The notes: generated by a model not told the origin, from the letters alone. A stretch of 64,000 nt of DNA from Buchnera aphidicola (Cinara strobi) (GCF_900560745.1 NZ_LR025085.1:124001-188000); one strand, 5' to 3'. Numbered from the stretch's first letter, positions 9,685-19,460 are shown. Program-made: numbers and translations.

Positions 9685-10521
9685 ATGAATGTTTTAACAT
9701 GGCTATTAACTTCTCAAAAAAAATTAGTTAGAAGTTTTACACCTAAACTGGATGTAGAGTTATTATTATGTTTTGTATTAAAAATATCAAAAGAAAAACT
9801 ATTTTTAAAACAAAATAAAATAATTCATGAAAATGATCTATATATTTTAAATACTTTTTTACGTAGAAGGATTTTAGGGGAACCAGTTGCTTATATTTTG
9901 CAAAAAAAAGAATTCTGGTCACTTCCCTTATTCGTTTCCCGACATGTTTTAGTTCCACGACCAGATACAGAAATTTTAGTAGAACAGGTATTATTAAAAG
10001 TTTCTTCAGTTTGTAAGAATATCCTAGAATTAGGAACTGGTAGTGGAGCTATATCTTTAGCTTTAGCTTCAGAATTTCCTAAATGTAAAATTACAGGAAC
10101 CGATATTAGTTTACCATCTTTATCGATAGCAAGATATAATGCTATTCAGTTAAATATTAAAAATATTAAATTTATTTATAGTGATTGGTTTTCAAATGTC
10201 CCTGTTAAAAGATTTCATATAATTGTAAGTAATCCTCCATACTTATCTGAAGACGATTTATCGCTAGCTTCTAGCAGAGATCTTTTTTTTGAGCCACGTC
10301 ATGCCTTAGTTTCAGGAAAGCATGGAATTGAATGTATACAGTATATTATAGAAAATTCTTTTCGTTATTTTATTTCTTCAGGATGGTTATACATAGAACA
10401 TTGTCATAAGCAAGCTTTGAAAGTAAAGATTTTGTTCCAAAAAAATTTTTATACTAAAGTTTCTTCTGTCATGGATTATTCTAATCGTAATAGGGTAACT
10501 TTTGGTTATTTGAATAAATAA
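9685..10521 (+). CDS. prmC: Release factor glutamine methyltransferase
   Basis: Methylates the glutamine of the GGQ motif in release factors using S-adenosylmethionine. It has 278 residues (E. coli 277). The SAM-binding segment ILELGTGSGAISLALASEFP and the substrate-glutamine motif in IVSNPPYLSEDD are intact, as is the upstream VPRPDTEILVE. The N-terminal helical domain has drifted but aligns throughout. It follows prfA, its substrate gene, with a 13-base gap, and belongs to the prfA-prmC-sirB1 run. Confidence 0.96.
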   Translation: MNVLTWLLTSQKKLVRSFTPKLDVELLLCFVLKISKEKLFLKQNKIIHENDLYILNTFLRRRILGEPVAYILQKKEFWSLPLFVSRHVLVPRPDTEILVEQVLLKVSSVCKNILELGTGSGAISLALASEFPKCKITGTDISLPSLSIARYNAIQLNIKNIKFIYSDWFSNVPVKRFHIIVSNPPYLSEDDLSLASSRDLFFEPRHALVSGKHGIECIQYIIENSFRYFISSGWLYIEHCHKQALKVKILFQKNFYTKVSSVMDYSNRNRVTFGYLNK

Positions 10522-10584
10522 ATCTAATTGTTTTATAATAAACTGTTTATATTTTATTTTATTTTGAATTGTTTAAGGAAAGAT

Positions 10585-11394
10585 ATGATAGATATAAATA
10601 ATATTGATTTTTCTAAGGTCTCTTTATTTGAGACAATGATTACCATAATGGCGAAAATTCGTAGTGATTTTTCTCAAGAAAATGTAATGATATTATGCAA
10701 TAGTAAAGTAGAAGAATCTTTGTTAGTTATTAAAAATAAAGTGTCTCAAAAATACAAATTAAAGAAATTATTAATTTTATTTTATAAAAAATGGAATTTT
10801 AGTTGTTCTATTCAAAAATATAAGTTATCTCAAATGTTGTGGTTAGATAAAGTAATGCTATCTCATCAAGGTAATGCTTTTTCGTTAGGAATAATTTTTA
10901 TGTATATTGCTCATCAATTAAATTTATTGATAGAGCCAATAATTTTTCCTACGCAATTGATTTTAACAATGAAACTATCAGAAGATAATTATCTTTATTT
11001 TAATCCGTTAAATGGAGATATACTTACTAAACATATTTTAGATGTTTGGTTAAAATGTAATATTAGTCCATCAATTAAGCTTAATAAAAATCATTTAAAA
11101 AGATCTAAATCATTATTAATTATACACAAAATACTGGATATGCTAAAAATAGCATTAATTGAAGAGAAAAATATAGAATTAGCATTAAATGTTAGTAATA
11201 TATTACTAACTTTAAAACCAAAAGATCCTTATGAAATGCGAGATCGAGGGTTAATTTTTTCTCAGCTAAATTGTTATAAAGCAGCTATATCAGATTTATT
11301 ATATTTTGTTGAGCGATGTCCAGAGGATCCTATTAGTGATATTATAAAAATTCAAATTCATTCTATTGAACAAAAGAAAATTACTTTTCATTAA
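10585..11394 (+). CDS. sirB1: SirB1/YchA family protein (transglutaminase-like with TPR tail)
   Basis: Orthologue of E. coli SirB1 (YchA), a protein of unproven biochemical function that travels with prfA and prmC. I start it at ATG 10585, behind AAGGAAAGAT, because this gives 269 residues, the E. coli length, and the N-terminus NIDFSKVSLFETM aligns. Family-typical segments are SQMLWLDKVMLSHQGNAFSL, IIFPTQLILTM, LDVWLKCNISPS, and the TPR-like end KPKDPYEMRDRGLIFSQLNC followed by VERCPEDPIS. The upstream extension of the frame to 10528 has no homology. Persistence in so small a genome argues for a needed role, possibly tied to release-factor biology; that is inference. Confidence 0.9.
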   Translation: MIDINNIDFSKVSLFETMITIMAKIRSDFSQENVMILCNSKVEESLLVIKNKVSQKYKLKKLLILFYKKWNFSCSIQKYKLSQMLWLDKVMLSHQGNAFSLGIIFMYIAHQLNLLIEPIIFPTQLILTMKLSEDNYLYFNPLNGDILTKHILDVWLKCNISPSIKLNKNHLKRSKSLLIIHKILDMLKIALIEEKNIELALNVSNILLTLKPKDPYEMRDRGLIFSQLNCYKAAISDLLYFVERCPEDPISDIIKIQIHSIEQKKITFH

Positions 11395-11515
11395 TAAGAT
11401 TATATTTATTGATAAAATTATAACAGAAAAATTGTTTTTTTGATTTTTTAAAATTTTCTTAAATAGATAAGTAATAAATTTTTAATAATAATGGATATAT
11501 AAAAAGAGATATTTT

Positions 11516-12724
11516 ATGGTAGAAAAATTAATTTTAGTATTAAATTGTGGTAGTTCATCTGTTAAGTTTTCAATTATTAATCCAACTAAAAAAATAACTT
11601 ATTTGAACGGAGTAGTAGAGACGATTAATAGTGTTACGTCAATTTATGTATATAATTTAATTAACCAAAAAAAAATTTTTAAACGATTCGATAAAATAAA
11701 GAAATATAAAAAATTAATTTCGATGATTTTTGATACATTAGATAATGAATATAAAAATTATTTAGAAAAAATAATTGGAATTGGACATAGAGTTGTTCAT
11801 GGAGGGAAATATTTAAAAAAATCTATGATTATTAATAGTGATGTTATATCAAAAATTAATAAATCATCCATTTTTGCTCCGCTTCACAACCCTTTTCATT
11901 TATTAGCTATTCAGGTATCCTTTTCAAGGTTTGAAAAATTGAAAAATAATAATGTAGCTGTATTTGACACTTCGTTTCATCAAACTATTCCTAAAGAATC
12001 TTTTTTATATGCAATTCCGTATTATTTTTATAGAGATTATTATATTCGTAGATATGGTGCTCATGGGATTAATCATTTTTATGTTATGAAACGATCGGCT
12101 TTATTATTAAATAAATCAGTTAGACTATTAAACGTTATTAGTTGTCATTTAGGAAGCGGGTCATCTATTACAGCAATTGTTAAAGGTGAATCAGTAGATA
12201 CTTCCATGGGTTTGACTCCATTAGAGGGATTAGCTATGGGAACAAGATGTGGAGATATTGATCCGTCTATAATTTTTTATATGATTAATAAATTAAAGAT
12301 GTCTGTTCAAGAAGTAGAAAAAATTTTAACTTCAAATTCTGGAGTATTAGGCGTGAGTACTATTACTAGTGATTTTAGAGAATTAGAAGAAAAATATAGC
12401 ATACATAAAAAATCTAAATTAGCAATTGATTTATTTTGTCGTCGAGTGTCTAAATATATTGGAGGATATTCTGTATTAATGAATGGGCAATTAGATGCCC
12501 TTATTTTTACTGGAGGGGTTGGAGAAAATTCTTCTTTTATTCGTAAAAAAATTGTTGATAAATTGTCTCTATTGGGTTTTTTTATTGATTTACAGAAAAA
12601 TTTAAATAAATCTAAAAAAGATAAATTTATACACTTTCAAGATAGTATTCCTATACTAGTAATTTTAGCTAATGAAAATCAAGTAATTGCTCAAGAAACT
12701 TATGATTTAGTAAATAAATTATAA
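11516..12724 (+). CDS. ackA: Acetate kinase
   Basis: Interconverts acetyl phosphate plus ADP with acetate plus ATP. It has 402 residues (E. coli 400). Both family signatures are seen: VLNCGSSSVKFSI at the N-terminus and the histidine/glycine-rich AVFDTSFHQTIP. Further motifs are YGAHGINHFYV, GLTPLEGLAMGTRCGDIDP and FTGGVGENSSFIRKK. It is followed 79 bases downstream by pta, so the two form the usual overflow pathway that makes ATP from the acetyl-CoA produced by the pyruvate dehydrogenase encoded at 34693-40134. Confidence 0.97.
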   Translation: MVEKLILVLNCGSSSVKFSIINPTKKITYLNGVVETINSVTSIYVYNLINQKKIFKRFDKIKKYKKLISMIFDTLDNEYKNYLEKIIGIGHRVVHGGKYLKKSMIINSDVISKINKSSIFAPLHNPFHLLAIQVSFSRFEKLKNNNVAVFDTSFHQTIPKESFLYAIPYYFYRDYYIRRYGAHGINHFYVMKRSALLLNKSVRLLNVISCHLGSGSSITAIVKGESVDTSMGLTPLEGLAMGTRCGDIDPSIIFYMINKLKMSVQEVEKILTSNSGVLGVSTITSDFRELEEKYSIHKKSKLAIDLFCRRVSKYIGGYSVLMNGQLDALIFTGGVGENSSFIRKKIVDKLSLLGFFIDLQKNLNKSKKDKFIHFQDSIPILVILANENQVIAQETYDLVNKL

Positions 12725-12803
12725 ATTATAATATACATGGTGATATATTGTTATATATATCTTTACATAAACTGCTTTATTTTTATTTTAGTAAATAATA
12801 TTT

Positions 12804-13790
12804 ATGAAAAATTATTCAAGGGATTTTAAGTTATTTTTAAAAAAACAAGCCAGTTTAAAAGTTAGAACTATTGTTTTCCCTGAAGGAAATAATTTAAAAA
12901 TTATAAAATCTGTATCGATATGCAGTAAATTGAAAATTTCTAAGTGTATTTTATTGGGAGATAGTTCTTATATTAAAAATATGGCTGTTCAGAATAATAT
13001 TGTTTTAAATGATAATATTTTAATTATTAATCCAGATAGTATTCGTAAAAATTATGTGGATGATTTATTTAAATTAAGAAAAAATAAAGATATTTTTAAT
13101 CGAGATCAAGCATTAAATAAGTTAAATGATAATGTAATATTATCTATTATGATGTTATATTTAAATGATGTAGATGGAGTAGTAGCTGGAATTACACGTC
13201 CTACAGCTGAAATTATACGACCAACTTTTCAGATAATACAAAATGGATGTAAAGATCCTTTTGTTTCCTCTGTTTTCTTGATGCTTTTTTTAGACAAAGT
13301 TTTAGTATATGGAGATTGTGCCATCAATCGGTATCCTAATTCTACTGAATTAGCTAAAATTGCTATACAATCTGCAAATACAGCTAGTTCTGTAGGTATT
13401 TTTCCTTCCGTTGCTATGTTATCGTATTCTACTGGAAGTTCTAGTTCAGGTGCTTCAGTAGATCGAATTAGTCATTCGTTAGAAATAATAAAAAAAATTA
13501 AACCAGAATTGTTAGTAGATGGACCGATACAATACGATGCTGCTATTTCAAAGGAGATAGCAAATATAAAATTACCTGAATCTCAGGTAGCTGGCCAAGC
13601 GACTGTGCTAATTTTTCCTGATTTAAATTCTGGAAATATTACATATAAAGCTGTACAACAAACAGCTAAGATTACATCTATTGGACCTATTTTACAGGGT
13701 TTGAAAAAACCAGTGAATGATTTGTCGCGAGGCGCATCAGTTGATGACGTAGTATATACTACAGCTATGACTGTTATTCAGTCTTTTTAA
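12804..13790 (+). CDS. pta: Phosphate acetyltransferase, catalytic domain only
   Basis: Converts acetyl-CoA and phosphate to acetyl phosphate. The 328 residues correspond only to the C-terminal catalytic domain of the 714-residue E. coli enzyme: IVFPEGNNLKI, SVFLMLFLDKVLVYGDCAIN, AMLSYSTGSSSSGASVDR, DGPIQYDAAIS, and the C-terminal GPILQGLKKPVNDLSRGASV. The N-terminal P-loop and DRTGG-type regulatory domains are absent, and only 79 bases separate the start from ackA, so they were deleted rather than split off. Short Pta enzymes of this layout are active in other bacteria, so the product is probably functional but lacks the allosteric part. Confidence 0.95.
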   Translation: MKNYSRDFKLFLKKQASLKVRTIVFPEGNNLKIIKSVSICSKLKISKCILLGDSSYIKNMAVQNNIVLNDNILIINPDSIRKNYVDDLFKLRKNKDIFNRDQALNKLNDNVILSIMMLYLNDVDGVVAGITRPTAEIIRPTFQIIQNGCKDPFVSSVFLMLFLDKVLVYGDCAINRYPNSTELAKIAIQSANTASSVGIFPSVAMLSYSTGSSSSGASVDRISHSLEIIKKIKPELLVDGPIQYDAAISKEIANIKLPESQVAGQATVLIFPDLNSGNITYKAVQQTAKITSIGPILQGLKKPVNDLSRGASVDDVVYTTAMTVIQSF

Positions 13791-13842
13791 GGTTTTTAGT
13801 TAACATTCCACTAAGATCGCTTTTATTATAATTTTTAATTCG

Positions 13843-13885
13843 TAAAATTACTATCATAAATATTTTTATTTGCATAGTAATTTTA
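13843..13885. terminator. Hairpin between convergent pta and gyrA
   Basis: Twelve-base perfect arms TAAAATTACTAT and ATAGTAATTTTA with a 19-base A/T loop that can itself pair further. The right arm touches the gyrA stop codon at 13883. The position in the convergent gap suggests a shared terminator; low G+C and lack of a clear U-tract lower the confidence. Confidence 0.55.
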
Positions 13886-16381
13886 TGATTTTAATGAGTT
13901 GTTTGAGAGTTTTTGTAATCCGACTACTTTTTCTTTCTTTTTCGTTCTAATTAAAATAACTCCTTGCGTATTTCTTTTTAAAACAGTAATTTCTGATACT
14001 CGTGTGCGAACGAGTGTTCCAGCATCAGTGATGAGCATTATTTGATTTTCATGATTGACTTGTATAGCCCCTATAACTACTCCGTTTTTCGGTGTTACTC
14101 GTATAGAAATTACTCCTTTTGTGGCACGTGATTTTACTGGAAATTGATTAAATTTAGTTCTTTTACCATATCCATTTTCAGTTACAACAAGAATATCATC
14201 TTTTGTCTTTGGAACTAAAAGAGAAACTAATCGATCGCTTTTATCAATACTCATACCTTTAATCCCAGATGCAGTTCGACCCATTTTTCTAATGTTTTTT
14301 TCGGAAAATTGAACTACTTTTCCTTTAGAGGTAAACATTAATATATTATTTTCTCCATTTGTTAATGCAACTCCTATTAATTCATCATTCTTTCTTAAAT
14401 TTATAGCAATAATACCGGAATTTCTTGGATTTTGAAATTGACTTAATGGTGTTTTTTTAACATATCCTAATGCAGTAGCCATAAATATATTAATAGAAGA
14501 TTGATATACAGAAATAGGTAAAATTGTAGTAATTCTTTCTTTTGAAGTTAACGGTAATAAGTTAATAATCGGCCTTCCTCGTGCATGTCTACTAGTTTCT
14601 GGAAGTTGATATACTTTCATCCAGTATAATATTCCTCTACTAGAAAAACACAAGATAGTATCATGGGAATTGACAACTAATAAATTTTCGATATGATCTT
14701 TCTTTTTTGTTTTAGCGGCGGACTTCCCTTTTCCTCCTCTTTTTTGTGCGTTATAATCAGAAATAGGTTGGTATTTTACATATCCTGATCGTGACAACGT
14801 GACTACAACGCTTTCTTTGAGGACTATATCTTTTAAGTTTATTTCTGATGTTGTACTAATAATTTTAGTTCGGCGTGAATCAGAAAAATTTTTTTGTATA
14901 TATATTAATTCATCTTGAATAATTTTTTTTAATTTTTTTGAATCTGATAATATTTTTTTGAGTTTTTTTGTTTTTTTAATTAATTGAGTATATTCATTAT
15001 TAATTTTACATTGTTCTAATGTTGTTAGCTTATGTAGTTTAATATCTAAAATAGCAAGAGCTTGTTTTTTACTGAAATTAAAAAATTTTTTATTTCTATT
15101 ATCTTTTTTATTATAATTAAGAAAAATATTTTTTTTCCAATTTATGGTTTCTAAATTTTTTCTTGCAGTAGTAATATTGTTTGCAGTTTTAATAATATTA
15201 ATTATTTTATCAATATTTTCTAATGCAGTAGAAAATCCCTCTAGGATATGTATTCGTTTTTTTGATTTTTTTAATTTAAATAAACATTTTCGAGTAATAA
15301 TAATTTTTCTGTGTTGAATAAATTCTTTGATGATATCTTTCAAGCTCATTTTTTTTGGTTGGTCTGATGATAATGCAACCATGTTAATACCAAAAGATAT
15401 TTGTAAAGACGTGAGTGTATATAATTGATTAAGAATTACTTTAGCATTAAAGTCTTTTTTAATATCGATAACAATTCGCATTCCGTCTTGATCTGATTCG
15501 TCACGTATATTTTTTATTCCATTAATTTTTTTATCTTTGACTAAGATAGCAATTTTTTCAATTAATTTTGATTTATTAACTTGATAGGGTAGTTCGTGAA
15601 TAATTAAAGATTCTTTTTTATTTTTTGAACTTGTTTCTATTGAATACTTTGATCGAAGATATAGTTTTCCTTTTCCTGTACGATAAGCTTCTTTAATACC
15701 CTTTTTTCCATAAATAATTCCTGCAGTTGGAAAATCCGGTCCTGGAATATATACCATTAATTCCTTTAAGGAAATTGATTTATTTTTTAAATATGCTATA
15801 CATCCGTTTATCACCTCTGTTAAGTTGTGTGGAGGTATATTTGTAGCCATTCCAACAGCGATTCCTGATGAACCGTTAATTAGTAAATTTGGAATTTTAG
15901 TTGGTAAAATTTCTGGTATTTTTTCTGTTCCGTCGTAATTGAGGACAAAATTTGTCGTATCTTTTTTTAGGTCGCTTAGCATTTCATGGGCAATTTTAGA
16001 CATACGTATTTCTGTATAACGCATAGCTGCTGCAGAATCCCCATCTATTGATCCAAAATTCCCCTGACCGTCAATTAAAGTATATCTTAAAGAAAATGGT
16101 TGAGCCATACGTACAATAGCATCGTATACCGCAGAGTCGCCGTGTGGATGGTATTTCCCGATCACATCTCCTACAATACGGGCAGACTTTTTGTAAGGTT
16201 TATTCCATTCGTTGTGTAATATATTCATAGCAAATAATATTCTACGATGAACTGGTTTTAATCCATCTCTTACATCTGGTAAAGCTCGACCAATTATTAC
16301 AGACATGGCATAATCAAGATAAGATCTTTTTAATTCTTCTTCAATATTGACCCGTTTGATTTCTCGTTTAAGGTCTTTCAT
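13883..16381 (-). CDS. gyrA: DNA gyrase subunit A
   Basis: Breakage-reunion subunit of gyrase, which introduces negative supercoils. It has 832 residues (E. coli 875); the shortfall is mainly the acidic C-terminal tail. The winged-helix region [13 protein letters not shown] keeps the serine and aspartate of the quinolone-binding pocket. The catalytic tyrosine lies in [15 protein letters not shown]. The C-terminal pinwheel carries the GyrA box as QKRGGKG (E. coli QRRGGKG), so wrapping activity is likely kept. The coiled-coil region is unusually lysine-rich. It stands alone between convergent pta and the upstream peroxiredoxin gene. Confidence 0.97.
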   Translation of the reverse strand: MKDLKREIKRVNIEEELKRSYLDYAMSVIIGRALPDVRDGLKPVHRRILFAMNILHNEWNKPYKKSARIVGDVIGKYHPHGDSAVYDAIVRMAQPFSLRYTLIDGQGNFGSIDGDSAAAMRYTEIRMSKIAHEMLSDLKKDTTNFVLNYDGTEKIPEILPTKIPNLLINGSSGIAVGMATNIPPHNLTEVINGCIAYLKNKSISLKELMVYIPGPDFPTAGIIYGKKGIKEAYRTGKGKLYLRSKYSIETSSKNKKESLIIHELPYQVNKSKLIEKIAILVKDKKINGIKNIRDESDQDGMRIVIDIKKDFNAKVILNQLYTLTSLQISFGINMVALSSDQPKKMSLKDIIKEFIQHRKIIITRKCLFKLKKSKKRIHILEGFSTALENIDKIINIIKTANNITTARKNLETINWKKNIFLNYNKKDNRNKKFFNFSKKQALAILDIKLHKLTTLEQCKINNEYTQLIKKTKKLKKILSDSKKLKKIIQDELIYIQKNFSDSRRTKIISTTSEINLKDIVLKESVVVTLSRSGYVKYQPISDYNAQKRGGKGKSAAKTKKKDHIENLLVVNSHDTILCFSSRGILYWMKVYQLPETSRHARGRPIINLLPLTSKERITTILPISVYQSSINIFMATALGYVKKTPLSQFQNPRNSGIIAINLRKNDELIGVALTNGENNILMFTSKGKVVQFSEKNIRKMGRTASGIKGMSIDKSDRLVSLLVPKTKDDILVVTENGYGKRTKFNQFPVKSRATKGVISIRVTPKNGVVIGAIQVNHENQIMLITDAGTLVRTRVSEITVLKRNTQGVILIRTKKKEKVVGLQKLSNNSLKS

Positions 16382-16545
16382 TAATTTTTATCTCAATAAA
16401 ATATGGAAAATTTAAAATTTTTTTTAATTATATCATAATTTTATTATTTGATAATTATTTTTATGTTTTTTATTTTATATAGTTTATATTTTATTATTGT
16501 TTATTTTTATTTATATTTGTTTTTCTTTTTAAAAAAGAATGTTTA

Positions 16546-16580
16546 TTAAAACCAATGTAATTATATATACATGGTTTTAA
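16546..16580 (-). terminator. Probable terminator of the peroxiredoxin gene
   Basis: Inverted repeat TTAAAACCA/TGGTTTTAA (9 bp), then one bulged base, then TGTA/TACA. It lies 34 bases past the stop of the minus-strand peroxiredoxin gene and well upstream of gyrA, so it best fits termination of the former. There is only a short T run afterwards. Confidence 0.5.
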
Positions 16581-16613
16581 ATTTTTTAAAATATATGTTG
16601 TTTTGGGAAATCA

Positions 16614-17216
16614 TTATATTTCTTGAAAGCTTTGTGTTAAATATTTTTTAATTCCATTAGGGTTTGCTTGAATTGTTTTTTTTCCGGGTTCCCAGTTAGC
16701 CGGACAAACTTCACCATACTTCGCATATATTTTTAAAGCATCAATGATTCTAATTATTTCTTTTATATTTCGACCAATAGGTAGATCGTTAACAGACTGA
16801 TGTCTGATAATACCAGAAGAATCTATGACAAATGATGCTCGTAGTGCAATTTTTAATTCTTCATGTTCAATTCCATAAGATTGTTGTATTTTTTTTGTAA
16901 TATCAGAGATCATTGGGAATTTTATTTTTCCAATTCCTCCTTCTTGAATTTTAGTATTTTGCCATGCATTATGTGTATATACAGAATCAATAGAAACTCC
17001 TATTATACATACGTTTCTTTTTTTAAATTCATCGTATAATTTATTAAATGCTATTATTTCTGATGGACATACAAAAGTAAAATCCATAGGCCAAAAGAAT
17101 AAAACTACTGTTTTTCTATGAGTATATTCCTTAAAATTAAAGTCATTAATGATTACTCCGTTTTTTAAAATAGCTGAAGCAGTAAAATTTGGTGCTTTTT
17201 TAGATACTAATATCAT
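16614..17216 (-). CDS. ahpC: 2-Cys peroxiredoxin (AhpC/Tsa family)
   Basis: Reduces hydrogen peroxide and organic hydroperoxides. It has 200 residues in the typical 2-Cys layout: peroxidatic Cys50 in FWPMDFTFVCPSE and resolving Cys171 in YGEVCPANWEPGKK. The GEVCPANW form resembles the Tsa/Prx1 type more than the 187-residue E. coli AhpC, so a thioredoxin-reduced enzyme is more likely than one served by AhpF; that is inference, and no ahpF is in the window. The start lacks alternatives. In Buchnera this gene is often named tsa or ahpC. Confidence 0.93.
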   Translation of the reverse strand: MILVSKKAPNFTASAILKNGVIINDFNFKEYTHRKTVVLFFWPMDFTFVCPSEIIAFNKLYDEFKKRNVCIIGVSIDSVYTHNAWQNTKIQEGGIGKIKFPMISDITKKIQQSYGIEHEELKIALRASFVIDSSGIIRHQSVNDLPIGRNIKEIIRIIDALKIYAKYGEVCPANWEPGKKTIQANPNGIKKYLTQSFQEI

Positions 17217-17430
17217 TATTTATACCTCTATTTTTTTTAAAAATTTATATTTAATCATTTCTTATTAAATAATTGTATATTAAACTATAACATATTTCTT
17301 CTTTTTTTTTAGTTTTATTCAAAATTATTATTTTAATTTTTTTTAAAAAATTAAATATATTTTATTTTTTTAGATTATCAGTTATTTTTTATTATAATTA
17401 TCTTTATATTTATATATAGGTTTTTTATTT

Positions 17431-18114
17431 ATGCTTATGAATTCTAATACATTATGGTCAGATTTTTTATCTGAAGAAAAAAAAAAAAAATATTTTGTTA
17501 ATTTATTAAAAACGATTACGAATATAAAAAGAAATACAGTAGTTTTTCCAATTAAAGAGCATATTTTTAATGCTTTTCGTTTAACTCCATTGTCAATAGT
17601 TAAAGTAGTAATTTTAGGACAAGATCCTTATTACCGTTTTGGTCAGGCAGACGGATTATCTTTTTCTGTTCCTCGAGGATGTATTTTACCTCCTTCATTA
17701 AAAAATATTTTTTATGAATTAAAAAATAATTTTTTAATTTCTCATAAAAATATGAGTGGTTGTTTAAAACCTTGGGCTAAACAGGGAGTTTTATTATTAA
17801 ATTCTATCTTAACTGTTTCTGAAGGTTCCCCAGGATCGCATAAAGGAATAGGCTGGGAAATATTTACTGATCAAGTTATCAGAATAGTTAGTGATATTTG
17901 TTCTGGAGTGATATTTATATTATGGGGATCGTTTTCTTTGAGAAAATATAATTTAATTGATCGAAAAAAACACTTTATATTGAGGTCGTCGCATCCATCA
18001 CCATTATCGAGTCATCGAGGTTTTTTTGGATGCAGACACTTTTTAAAAACAAATATTTTATTAAAAAATCAAAAAAAACAACCTATTGATTGGTTTAATA
18101 AAATGGAACACTAG
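17431..18114 (+). CDS. ung: Uracil-DNA glycosylase
   Basis: Removes uracil from DNA to begin base-excision repair. It has 227 residues (E. coli 229). The water-activating loop is GQDPYYRFGQADGLSF, with catalytic Asp and the uracil-packing Tyr, but the His usually following (GQDPYH) is Tyr. The uracil-recognition Asn is in LLLNSILTV, and the catalytic His in SSHPSPLSSHRGFFGC. An A14 run at 17477-17490 encodes EKKKKYF near the N-terminus. The gene stands alone. In a genome under strong C-to-T pressure its retention is notable. Confidence 0.95.
   Translation: MLMNSNTLWSDFLSEEKKKKYFVNLLKTITNIKRNTVVFPIKEHIFNAFRLTPLSIVKVVILGQDPYYRFGQADGLSFSVPRGCILPPSLKNIFYELKNNFLISHKNMSGCLKPWAKQGVLLLNSILTVSEGSPGSHKGIGWEIFTDQVIRIVSDICSGVIFILWGSFSLRKYNLIDRKKHFILRSSHPSPLSSHRGFFGCRHFLKTNILLKNQKKQPIDWFNKMEH
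17477..17490 (+). repeat. In-frame A14 homopolymer in ung
   Basis: Fourteen consecutive A residues inside the intact ung frame near codon 20. One of several long poly(A) tracts in coding sequence in this window. Confidence 0.9.
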
Positions 18115-18155
18115 GTATTTTTTATTTATCATTGACGGTTTTAGAATATTATATA

Positions 18156-18680
18156 CTATATTTGAACAATAGCTTTTTTTATAACTTTCTTATTAAAAGT
18201 ATATCCATTTTTAATAATATTTTTAATAATTGTAGTGTTTGTAATTTTTTTTAGTTTTTGTGTTTTTTTTAAAGAATGTATGTTTGAATTAAAAGGTATA
18301 TTGAGTTTGTTTATTTTCTTAATATTCCAAATTTTTAGGTTTTTTTCAAAAATGTTTTTTGTAAGTTTTATTCCTTCGATTACAGGATGTTTCTCTACAA
18401 TGAAATTTTCAGATTTTTTTACTAAATTGTCAATTTTATTAACAATAGGAACGATAGATTGAATAAAATTAAAAAACATATTATTTTGAATGTTCAGTAC
18501 TTCTTTAGAATTATTTTTTTTTATATTTTCTATTTCTGCATAAAACCTTAAACGCATATTTTTTTTTTTTTTTTTTATAGAATAAATTTTTTTTTCTATT
18601 TCATTAGATATTAAATCTGTTTTTTTTTTATTTTTATCTTCATTTAGTTTGATAGTATTACTTTTATTTATATTATTCAT
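18156..18680 (-). CDS. grpE: Nucleotide exchange factor GrpE
   Basis: Releases ADP from DnaK in the Hsp70 cycle. It has 174 residues (E. coli 197) and is among the most A/T-biased proteins here, yet it is identifiable: a charged coiled-coil N-terminal half with KNMRLRFYAEIENIKK, then HPVIEGIKLTKNIFEKNLK (E. coli MVEGIELTLKSMLDV), FNSNIHSLK, and the beta-wing end KNGYTFNKKVIKKAIVQI. A run of 18 T at 18559-18576 (A18 in the gene) codes for the lysine run before NMRLRF and is a candidate slippage site. I see no sigma-32-type promoter upstream. Confidence 0.9.
   Translation of the reverse strand: MNNINKSNTIKLNEDKNKKKTDLISNEIEKKIYSIKKKKKNMRLRFYAEIENIKKNNSKEVLNIQNNMFFNFIQSIVPIVNKIDNLVKKSENFIVEKHPVIEGIKLTKNIFEKNLKIWNIKKINKLNIPFNSNIHSLKKTQKLKKITNTTIIKNIIKNGYTFNKKVIKKAIVQI
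18559..18576 (-). repeat. In-frame A18 homopolymer in grpE
   Basis: Eighteen consecutive A residues on the coding strand within an otherwise open grpE frame; the longest homopolymer that I noticed in coding sequence in this window. Confidence 0.9.
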
Positions 18681-18956
18681 TTGGTTTATTATGTTAAAAT
18701 GTAAAGTTATATTTATAATGTATTAATTACAAAGAAAGTTATAATAATTTCATATTTATTATAAATAATTGTAATATATTTTAATTATATTTAAAAGATA
18801 TTTACCGATAATTTCAATTAATTATATTAATAATATTTATTTTATCAATGGATAGTATGAATAGAATTTTATGAAAAAAAATAAATATTTTTTAAATATA
18901 TTTATTATATTTAATAACTTGTAATCTATTTATAGATATATTTACATTTTTTATAA

Positions 18957-19330
18957 TGGAGCTGGCGGGAGTTGAACCCGCGTCCAAAAATAACTATTAG
19001 TATTGCTCTACATGTTTAGTTTATTTTATTTAATAAAATAAATACTAAAATAAACAAAGTATTATTTTTTATCTTGATTTTTTATAACTCTGATGTTTCA
19101 AGATTAACGTTTCAGCGTTATCTCTTTTAAATATAACCTTTTATAAGATATTTATTCTATTAAAAGAGAGTAAAATAGACTAAAAAAAAGGGCTTTATCC
19201 AGGTTTTTAAGCTGCTAAAGCGTATTTTTGTTTATTTGCGTTTAATTAATTTGGTTTTTTAACGAGGCAAACCAATCCTCGACATGCAACAATAATGATA
19301 GTAAATTTTGTCAAATCCATGATCAGCCCC
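18957..19330 (-). ncRNA. ssrA: Transfer-messenger RNA (tmRNA)
   Basis: Rescues stalled ribosomes and tags the unfinished protein for degradation. On the minus strand the 5' end reads GGGGCTGATC and the 3' end GCGGGTTCAACTCCCGCC then AGCTCCA, forming the tRNA-like acceptor and T arms; the final CCA is not encoded. The CATGTCGAGGA and TTGCCTCGTTAAAAA segments match the E. coli 5' region. The tag frame (19207-19239) starts at resume codon GCA and reads ANKQKYALAA then TAA, against ANDENYALAA in E. coli. Length is 374 bases. It sits between grpE and the divergent grxD, preceded by a promoter-like TATAAT. Confidence 0.96.
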
Positions 19331-19350
19331 ATATGTAATTTTTACTGTTA

Positions 19351-19379
19351 ATTATAGTAGATCTATTTAATTTAAACAA
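19351..19379 (-). promoter_or_regulatory. Probable sigma-70 promoter of ssrA
   Basis: On the minus strand TTGTTT (19379-19374), a 17-base spacer, and a perfect TATAAT (19356-19351) lie 20 bases before the tmRNA 5' end. This spacing would start transcription about 14 bases ahead of the mature end, leaving a short leader for RNase P. The -35 box is a weak match. Confidence 0.6.
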
Positions 19380-19460
19380 TACTATATACATATTTAATTA
19401 CTTTATTATAAAAAAATTAATTTTTCTAAAAAATAATTAATGATTTTTATTTTATATAAA

